NCBI GenBank assembly: GCA_037131065.1 | Contig: JBAXRT010000083.1 | Span: forward strand, 1 to 13,262 | Reading direction: 5' to 3' | Length of the DNA stretch: 13,262 nucleotides | DNA from: JBAXRT01 sp037131065 | Lineage (GTDB): Bacteria > Bacteroidota > Bacteroidia > Bacteroidales > FEN-979 | Part shown: positions 7,787 to 13,262 of the stretch, piece after piece | How the letters are laid out: every line of letters starts with the position of its first letter | Position numbering within the stretch: the first letter of the stretch is position 1 | Made by a program: the position numbers and the translations under genes | The notes under the pieces: generated by a model | Database searches by the model: none | What the model was told of the DNA's origin: nothing | What the model saw: the letters and a program-made list of their open reading frames with translations, nothing else

Positions 7787-8227
7787 TTATTTGATGGGAG
7801 GTGTTTCGTTGAGAAGCAGCCAGTAGAGGCCCAGCTGCTGGACAGATTCAATAAACCTGTTGAAATCAACCGGTTTACGGATATAGCTGTTGGCCCCGTT
7901 CAGGTAACTTGTGATCAGGTCACTCTCTTCCATTGACGAGGTCAGCATCACTACGGGCAGCAGCTTTGTTCTTTTACTGGATCTGAGTTCTTTCAGGACT
8001 TCAAGACCGTCAACTTTCGGGAGTTTTATGTCGAGCAGCACCACGGCAGGCATCTCTGCCGGATTCCGGCTGGAATAACTCCCCCGGCAAAACAGGTAGT
8101 CCAGGGCTTTTTCACCGTCATTTACCACCACGATCGGGTTCTTCAGGTTGCTTTTTTCGAAAGCCCTCAAGGTCAGATCCACATCATCGGGATTGTCCTC
8201 GACCAGAAGAATAATTCTATTGTCCAT
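7787..8227 (-). CDS. stand-alone response regulator, Rcp1-like receiver
   Basis: 146 residues, a single receiver domain. The acidic pocket is E10-D11, the phospho-acceptor is D66 (VVLLDIKLPKVDG), the switch Thr is T96 (MLTSS) and the conserved Lys is K118 (IRKPVDF). The C-terminal GLYWLLLNE segment is typical of the Rcp1 family, single-domain regulators that serve phytochrome-like and other sensor kinases. With no DNA-binding or enzymatic domain, it probably shuttles phosphate or acts through protein contact. It lies 35 bp downstream of the membrane kinase and 6 bp upstream of the hybrid kinase on the same strand, the position expected of a carrier between them. The leader before ATG 8227 is a run of A residues (ACATAAAAAA), normal for this phylum. 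Confidence 0.95.
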   Translation of the reverse strand: MDNRIILLVEDNPDDVDLTLRAFEKSNLKNPIVVVNDGEKALDYLFCRGSYSSRNPAEMPAVVLLDIKLPKVDGLEVLKELRSSKRTKLLPVVMLTSSMEESDLITSYLNGANSYIRKPVDFNRFIESVQQLGLYWLLLNETPPIK

Positions 8228-8262
8228 TTTTTTATGTATTTGATCAATAAAGGTAATTCAAA

Positions 8263-10086
8263 TCAAATTAAAATCGAAGGCAGGGTGAAATAAAAAACAG
8301 CACCCTTATCAGGTTCCGATTCTGCCCAGATCCTTCCTCCGTGCCTGTGAATAATCCGCTGTACAATAGTCAGGCCAATCCCTGTCCCCGGAAACTCTTC
8401 GCTGCTGTGCAGACGCTGGAAGGCATCGAATAATTTGTTGATATACTTCATGTCAAAGCCTGACCCGTTGTCCCTTATATAGATAACATTCTGCTTATCA
8501 ATTTCAGCAACTCCGAACTCAACTTCCTGGCAGGCTTTCTTACTTGAAAATTTAACGGCATTATGAATTAGGTTGTTTACAGCAATCTTTATGAGTTGGG
8601 TGTCGCCATTGACAAGGATTCCGGGCTGAATCCTGAAACTGATCGAGCTTCCGGGATATTCACTCTGTTGTTCATCACAGATCGTCTTTACGACCGTCGA
8701 GAGGTCGATGGTCTCCAGGGTGAGCATTTGTCTTGCCACCCTGGATAATTTGAGCAGGTCATCGATCAGGGTTGCCATTTTCTGGCTTGCTATGCGGATC
8801 CTTTGAAGATATTGCCTTCCTTTTTCGTCAATCTTGTTAGCATAATCCTCAATCAGCGCCTGGCTGAACCCGTCCATGCTCCGTAAGGGTGCCCGCAAGT
8901 CGTGGGAAACCGAATAGCTGAAACTTTCAAGCTCTCTGTTCGATACCTCGAGCTGTGCCGTCCGCTGTTTTACCCTTTCCTCCAGTTCAAGGTTAAGTTT
9001 CCTGATCTCCTCCTGGCTCTCCCTGATGACCCTTGCTGCTTCCTTTTCTTTTTCAAGGTTTTCCACCTCAATTTCATAAAGGCTTTTGTAATGATCCCTG
9101 CGCTGCTGGAAGATGATCATCATGATGGTGAGGCCGATCAGGAGGATCATTATTACAGAGGCAACGGATGTGTATATCTTCCATTGAACCATGGGTTCCA
9201 GCACCTCATCCATATCGGTCTTTCCGACCATGAACCATTTGGTTTGTGGAATTTTTTTGATGACAGCCAGAACATTCTGTCCCCGGTAATCCATCCCTTC
9301 AACCGTGCCTTCCTTTCCCCTGATTGCCATGGCGGATGGTAAACCAGGGTTAGAAACAGGCAGGCGAAGTTTCAGAGCCGTATTTTTACGATGCCGCAAT
9401 TCGTTCAGGTACAAGGCATATCCTGCATCCTCCTTGATGATAAGGGTTTCCGACGTCTTGCTTGGGATTGGCCAATCCTGGATCAGGGGATAGAGATAAC
9501 TGTTTGGATCCACCCGGAGGATGATCAGCCCTGCTGGTTTGGTAGTGTCTTTTATATTTCTGAAAACGGGAGAGTAGAAGTCAAGGTGGGTCGTTCTGCA
9601 ATGGGAACAGAAATAGAAGTCGCTGAAGGCTATCTTTTTACCGGCGAAAATCTCCTTTATGATCCTGTATGACTCAGGACTGGCTGTATCTGAAGCCAAT
9701 TTAAGGCTTATCAGGATCTCTCCCTTGGGCGATACGAATTGAAGATCATAATACCTGTAATAATTTTTAATGGGAGCAAGATGTTCAATGACCGATTTTC
9801 TGGCTTTAACATCCCCGGGATGATCAATGGTATAGAGGAGTTCTTTGGGGAAATTGTGAGAACGAACGGTCACAAGGGCGTCAGCCTCTCTTTCAATGAT
9901 CCAGTTGTTGATCTCATTGGCCTTGTAATTGACAACGGAAGTCAGACGTTCTGAAGCATTATGAAGCAGGGTGGTTTTTACGCTTTTCAGGATAACCAAA
10001 TCGACAAGTACAACCATCCCGATAAGGAACAGGAAGATGACGAGAAATAACCGGAATTGCCGGAAACCATGTAATATCTTTTTCAT
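8263..10086 (-). CDS. membrane sensor histidine kinase with Cache-like extracytoplasmic domain
   Basis: 607 residues from ATG 10086. An in-frame ATG at 10293 is rejected because it adds 69 low-complexity residues that cross the promoter. A first membrane segment (about 11-33) and a second (about 305-326) bracket a 270-residue extracytoplasmic domain ending in WFMVGKTDMDEVLEP, as in double-Cache sensors. A coiled coil (about 330-390) joins HisKA with H395 (SVSHDLRAPLRS) and an ATPase domain with N505/N509 (NNLIHNAVKF), G1 box DNGSGF at 539-544 and G2 box GTGIGL at 567-572. The DLRAPLR kinase subtype commonly pairs with Rcp1-like receivers, as encoded next. Unusual is C160-S-H-C163 with H167 inside the sensor, which could bind metal or form a disulfide. 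No HAMP or PAS domain is visible. The ligand is unknown; Cache domains usually bind small molecules. Confidence 0.93.
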   Translation of the reverse strand: MKKILHGFRQFRLFLVIFLFLIGMVVLVDLVILKSVKTTLLHNASERLTSVVNYKANEINNWIIEREADALVTVRSHNFPKELLYTIDHPGDVKARKSVIEHLAPIKNYYRYYDLQFVSPKGEILISLKLASDTASPESYRIIKEIFAGKKIAFSDFYFCSHCRTTHLDFYSPVFRNIKDTTKPAGLIILRVDPNSYLYPLIQDWPIPSKTSETLIIKEDAGYALYLNELRHRKNTALKLRLPVSNPGLPSAMAIRGKEGTVEGMDYRGQNVLAVIKKIPQTKWFMVGKTDMDEVLEPMVQWKIYTSVASVIMILLIGLTIMMIIFQQRRDHYKSLYEIEVENLEKEKEAARVIRESQEEIRKLNLELEERVKQRTAQLEVSNRELESFSYSVSHDLRAPLRSMDGFSQALIEDYANKIDEKGRQYLQRIRIASQKMATLIDDLLKLSRVARQMLTLETIDLSTVVKTICDEQQSEYPGSSISFRIQPGILVNGDTQLIKIAVNNLIHNAVKFSSKKACQEVEFGVAEIDKQNVIYIRDNGSGFDMKYINKLFDAFQRLHSSEEFPGTGIGLTIVQRIIHRHGGRIWAESEPDKGAVFYFTLPSILI

Positions 10087-10133
10087 AAAGATACCAGTTA
10101 ACCAACGGCATTTAAAAGTTCCTGTCAAAGAAT

Positions 10134-10150
10134 GTTTGTCCCGGACAAAC
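10134..10150. promoter_or_regulatory. perfect 17-bp palindrome, candidate operator
   Basis: GTTTGTCC, a single central C, then GGACAAAC. The 8-bp arms are perfect reverse complements. It lies 48 bp before the kinase start and about 12 bp downstream of the -7 element, so it covers the first transcribed bases. A dimeric regulator bound here would block the kinase operon. As RNA it could fold into a short stem with a 3-base loop. Confidence 0.6.
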
Positions 10151-10162
10151 CAATTGTCAGGG

Positions 10163-10193
10163 TAAAGATAATATATATAAATGTAAATACAAA
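10163..10193 (-). promoter_or_regulatory. Bacteroidota promoter (-33 TTTG, 19-bp spacer, -7 TATCTTTA) for the kinase operon
   Basis: On the minus strand TTTG (10193-10190) is followed after 19 bases by TATCTTTA (10170-10163), one mismatch from TAnnTTTG and with the consensus spacing to the -33 box. Transcription would start near 10157, giving a leader of about 70 bases before ATG 10086. It probably drives all three two-component genes. The spacer is AT-rich and contains an ATATATAT run. Confidence 0.65.
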
Positions 10194-10279
10194 ACCCTTC
10201 GTGTCTCTTTGTGAAATATTCTTGTAAAAAAATGGCTGACCCGGGAATAGGGCTAATGATGAAAAAATTTTTATAAATT

Positions 10280-10305
10280 GCATTCTTCAACATAAAGAAG
10301 AATGC
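10280..10305. promoter_or_regulatory. perfect 9-bp inverted repeat covering the restriction enzyme start codon
   Basis: GCATTCTTC at 10280-10288 and GAAGAATGC at 10297-10305 are exact reverse complements with an 8-base loop (AACATAAA). The right arm includes the ATG at 10302-10304 and the purine-rich GAAGA just before it. In RNA the hairpin would hide the ribosome-binding region and start codon. In DNA it is a dyad that could be an operator. Transcription would have to begin upstream of 10280 for the RNA form to exist; no strong plus-strand promoter was recognised there. Confidence 0.6.
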
Positions 10306-13262
10306 TTACCAGAGAAGATGCCTGTCTCCAAATCCAAGTACTTGTTACGAGGTTCAGTGAGCAGATCGAGTCCTACCGTTCAGGCGATTACAACGAGACC
10401 CTGACCCGCCGCGACTACATCGATCCCTTTTTCAGGGCGCTTGGCTGGGATATCGACAATTCACAGGGCTATGCGGAAGCATACCGCGAAGTGATCCATG
10501 AAGATAAGGTAAGTGTGGGAGGGGCCATTAAGGCTCCCGACTACTCCTTCCGGCTGCCCGGGGGAAAAAGGCTTTTTTTTGTGGAGGCCAAGAAACCGAA
10601 GGTTGATATTAAAAACGATCTCCTCCCTGCTTACCAGGTACGACGGTATGGCTGGAGCGCACGCCTTCCGGTCTCCGTGATCACCGACTTCGAGGAGTTC
10701 TCCGTCTATGATTGCACCCGGAAACCTTTACCCACCGACAATCCGGCTGTTTCAAGGGTGAGATACCTCACATGGAAGGATTATCTGAATGAATTCGATT
10801 TCCTGTGGGATACTTTCAGCAAAGAGAGGGTACTGAAAGGCAGCTTCGACCGGTTTGTAAAGAGCGACACCGCCAGGAAAGGAACGGCGACTGTGGATAA
10901 GGAATTTCTGATATCCCTTGACGAATGGAGGAAATTTCTCGCCGTGGCAATATGCAAATCCAATCCCGGAATCACGGAGGAGGAGGTCAGTTTTTCCGTC
11001 CAGCGCATCCTCGACCGGGTGATCTTTCTGCGCATCGCCGAAGACAGGAACATCGAACCCTATGGAAACCTGAAAAGCGTGACAGGGCTGAAAGATGTGT
11101 ATGGCCAGTTGCTTGCACTCTTTTTCCGCGCCGACGAAAAATACAACTCCGGCATCTTTGATATGAAAAAGGATTCCATTACCCCTTACCTGAAAATGGA
11201 TCCCAAAGTAATTATCAACATCATCAATGAGTTTTATTATCCTGTCTGCCCTTACGAATTCTCCGTGTTTCCGGTTGAGATCCTTGGCTCGGTCTATGAA
11301 CAGTTCCTTGGGAAACAGATCCGCATCACGGAGGGTCACCGGGTAAAAATTGATGAAAAGCCTGAAGTCCGCAAAGCGGGAGGCGTTTATTATACTCCCC
11401 AGTATATTGTCGATTACATTGTGAAACAGTCGGTGGGGAAAACCATTGACGGAAAATCACCGGAGCAGATCGCTTCCGTTTCTATCGTCGATCCTGCCTG
11501 CGGAAGCGGCAGTTTTCTCCTCGGCGCCTACGGTTACCTCCTCGACCACTACCGGGTCTGGTATACTAACCATCCGCTGCCATCCCGTTCAAAAAAAGAG
11601 CAACCCCTGACACCGGACGGACAGGTGACCTCGGCCGTAAAAAAACAGATCCTTACCCGGCATATTTTCGGGGTCGATATCGATGCAAATGCCGTGGAGG
11701 TGACAAAACTCAGCCTTCTGCTTAAATGTATGGAAGGGGAGACCCTGGCCTCCATCCAGCAACAATTCGATTTCTGGAATGAACGGATCCTTCCAAGCAT
11801 CGACGATAACATCCGGAGCGGGAACAGCCTGGTGGATCTGGATCTTTATGACCAGGAGTTCGATTTCGGCGACATTAAAAAGATAAAACCCTTCAGCTGG
11901 GAGAAAAATTTCCCTCAGGTCTTCTCCCGGGGAGGATTTGATGTGGTGATCGGAAATCCGCCCTATGTAAGGCAGGAGCTGCTGGGTGACCTGAAAAACT
12001 ATTTCAGGCAGAAATACAGGGTCTATCATGGAACCGCCGATCTCTACAGCTACTTTTTTGAAAGGGGCATCGGATTGCTGAACGACCATGGGATTTTCGG
12101 GATCATCGTCGCCAACAAGTGGATGCGGGCGGCTTACGGCGAACCTCTCCGGAAATGGCTGAAGAACCAGAATATAAAGGAGATCACCGACTTCGGCGAC
12201 CTGCAGGTTTTCCAGGGCGCAACCACCTATCCCTCCATCTTCATCTGCGGAAAAGGACCGGTTGAACCTGCGATCGGGGTGACAACGGTAAAAACTCTTG
12301 AGTTCGATTCTTTACCTGAATACATTTCCGAAAACCGGACGATCATCGATCAGTCATCACTCGACGACAGCGGCTGGAACCTGGGATCGGAATCCGAACA
12401 ACAATTGCTATCAAAGATCAGGTTGGCCGGGATCCCGCTGGGAGAGTACGTTAAAGGTAAAATCTACAGAGGCGTTTTAACCGGCCTTAACGAAGCCTTT
12501 GTCATTGATGAAGCGACACGCCAAAGGCTGGTGGCCGAAGATCCCCGCAGCGCCGGGGTGATCAAGCCCTTCCTGGCAGGGAGGGACATCAAGCGATACC
12601 AGGTTCCTGTGAGCGACAAGTATCTGATCTTTACCAGGAGAGGTATCAGGATCGATCAATATCCGGCGATAAAAAATTATTTACTGCAATTCAAGAAACA
12701 GTTGATGCCGAGGCCGCTGGATTTTCAGGGCGACAAATGGCCGGGCCGGAAACCGGGTAGTTACAAATGGTATGAGATCCAGGATGCGGTGGATTATTAC
12801 CCCGAGTTTGAGAAGCCGAAAATATTATTTGCAGAAATAGCGACAAAGGGACAGTTTACACCTGACGAAACGAATTTTTATTCTGATACGACATCATATA
12901 TCCTTGGTACTGCTGATAAATTTTTACTCGGAATATTAAATTCAAATGTCTGCAATTACTTTTTTTCAAAAATCAGTTCATCCATCAGGGGTGGATTTTT
13001 CAGATGGAAAAGGCAGTACGTAGAACTAATACCTATTGTAAAGATAAATCAGCAAGAAGAACTTTCAAACTCCCTCCACGCCACCATCATTTCAAATGTC
13101 GATCTGATGTTGCAGTTGAACAAGGAGCTGAAGTTGGCCACCCTTCCCGATCAGAAGGAGCAGCTCAGCGCCCGTATCGGCCATACCGATGAAAAGATCA
13201 ACCGGTTGGTTTACCATCTCTACGGATTGACTGACGAGGAGATCCTGATGGTTGAAAACTTC
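10302..13262 (+). CDS. type IIG-like restriction-modification enzyme (nuclease + N6-adenine methylase + specificity), 3' end just outside window
   Basis: 987 codons from ATG 10302, open at the window edge. The last visible residues (LVYHLYGLTDEEI) are the usual C-terminal motif of this family, so few residues are missing. N-terminus: an HsdR_N-like nuclease with the PD-ExK core P79-D80 and E95-A-K97. A helical linker follows. The Eco57I-type methylase shows GGVYYTPQYI (360-369), SAM-binding motif I DPACGSGSF (397-405) and catalytic motif IV N552-PPY, the signature of N6-adenine methylation. After about residue 700 comes a TaqI-like specificity domain (GVLTGLNEAFVID, FLAGRDIKRY, SSSIRGGFFRWKRQY), then a coiled coil. 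One chain would thus recognise, methylate and cut DNA, with no partner needed. All catalytic motifs look intact. Bases 12781-13080 are about 36% G+C against 57-60% in sampled lines elsewhere in the gene. The target sequence is unknown. Confidence 0.93.
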   Translation, partial: MLTREDACLQIQVLVTRFSEQIESYRSGDYNETLTRRDYIDPFFRALGWDIDNSQGYAEAYREVIHEDKVSVGGAIKAPDYSFRLPGGKRLFFVEAKKPKVDIKNDLLPAYQVRRYGWSARLPVSVITDFEEFSVYDCTRKPLPTDNPAVSRVRYLTWKDYLNEFDFLWDTFSKERVLKGSFDRFVKSDTARKGTATVDKEFLISLDEWRKFLAVAICKSNPGITEEEVSFSVQRILDRVIFLRIAEDRNIEPYGNLKSVTGLKDVYGQLLALFFRADEKYNSGIFDMKKDSITPYLKMDPKVIINIINEFYYPVCPYEFSVFPVEILGSVYEQFLGKQIRITEGHRVKIDEKPEVRKAGGVYYTPQYIVDYIVKQSVGKTIDGKSPEQIASVSIVDPACGSGSFLLGAYGYLLDHYRVWYTNHPLPSRSKKEQPLTPDGQVTSAVKKQILTRHIFGVDIDANAVEVTKLSLLLKCMEGETLASIQQQFDFWNERILPSIDDNIRSGNSLVDLDLYDQEFDFGDIKKIKPFSWEKNFPQVFSRGGFDVVIGNPPYVRQELLGDLKNYFRQKYRVYHGTADLYSYFFERGIGLLNDHGIFGIIVANKWMRAAYGEPLRKWLKNQNIKEITDFGDLQVFQGATTYPSIFICGKGPVEPAIGVTTVKTLEFDSLPEYISENRTIIDQSSLDDSGWNLGSESEQQLLSKIRLAGIPLGEYVKGKIYRGVLTGLNEAFVIDEATRQRLVAEDPRSAGVIKPFLAGRDIKRYQVPVSDKYLIFTRRGIRIDQYPAIKNYLLQFKKQLMPRPLDFQGDKWPGRKPGSYKWYEIQDAVDYYPEFEKPKILFAEIATKGQFTPDETNFYSDTTSYILGTADKFLLGILNSNVCNYFFSKISSSIRGGFFRWKRQYVELIPIVKINQQEELSNSLHATIISNVDLMLQLNKELKLATLPDQKEQLSARIGHTDEKINRLVYHLYGLTDEEILMVENF

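Noticed and set aside
10087..10293. N-terminal extension of the membrane kinase from ATG 10293
   Set aside because: The added 69 residues are low-complexity (IYIYIYYLY) and cross the predicted promoter and the 17-bp palindrome; ATG 10086 starts directly before the first membrane segment.
10752..11339. Minus-strand open frames of up to 195 codons (also 11589-12089) opposite the restriction enzyme
   Set aside because: The plus strand reads uninterrupted through well-conserved methylase and nuclease motifs; these are antisense shadows with no family resemblance.

Overview
The window looks like chromosomal DNA of a free-living or environmental member of the Bacteroidota. Several independent signs agree: a type B sorting domain for the type IX secretion system (T9SS), a TonB-dependent receptor with the N-terminal carboxypeptidase-regulatory-like domain typical of the phylum, an HYC_CC_PP-type small exported protein, TAnnTTTG promoter elements, and A-rich leaders without clear Shine-Dalgarno sequences. 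Base composition is about half G+C. I cannot name a genus. No tRNA, rRNA, CRISPR array, transposase or insertion sequence was seen.

Layout. (1) Bases 1-846 (+) are the 3' end of a large secreted protein with PKD/Ig-like repeats and a C-terminal T9SS type B sorting domain. (2) Facing it at 863-2713 (-) is a secreted three-part protein: a LamG-like domain, a second beta-sandwich and an SMP-30/gluconolactonase-type propeller with its metal-site residues kept. (3) Divergent from that is a metal-handling candidate set at 2902-6221 (+): an HYC_CC_PP protein, a TonB-dependent receptor and an exported heavy-metal-associated (HMA) domain protein. Each of the three carries a vicinal Cys-Cys pair. Before the HMA gene lies a stretch of 7-bp tandem repeats around a small hairpin. 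(4) At 6218-10086 (-) is a three-gene phosphorelay cassette transcribed away from the restriction gene: a membrane Cache-type sensor histidine kinase, a stand-alone Rcp1-like receiver, and a soluble receiver-kinase-receiver hybrid. It has no DNA-binding output domain. (5) From 10302 to the window end (+) runs a single-polypeptide restriction-modification enzyme of type IIG architecture: PD-ExK nuclease, Eco57I-like N6-adenine methylase and TaqI-like specificity region. It stays open at the window edge but appears nearly complete.

How the parts may work together. The Cys-rich protein, the receptor and the HMA protein are arranged like one transcription unit for capture and import of a soft metal ion, most likely copper; this is inference. 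The two-component cassette shares only a convergent, overlapping end with that unit. Its sensor has an extracytoplasmic CxHC cluster that could respond to metal or redox state, so a functional link is possible but unproven. The divergent region between the kinase and the restriction enzyme holds three striking elements: a near-consensus promoter for the kinase, a perfect 17-bp palindrome just downstream of it, and a perfect 9-bp inverted repeat that buries the restriction enzyme's start codon. I see no wholly new system. The best leads are these two palindromes, the CC-motif metal module and the AT-rich patch inside the restriction enzyme's specificity region.
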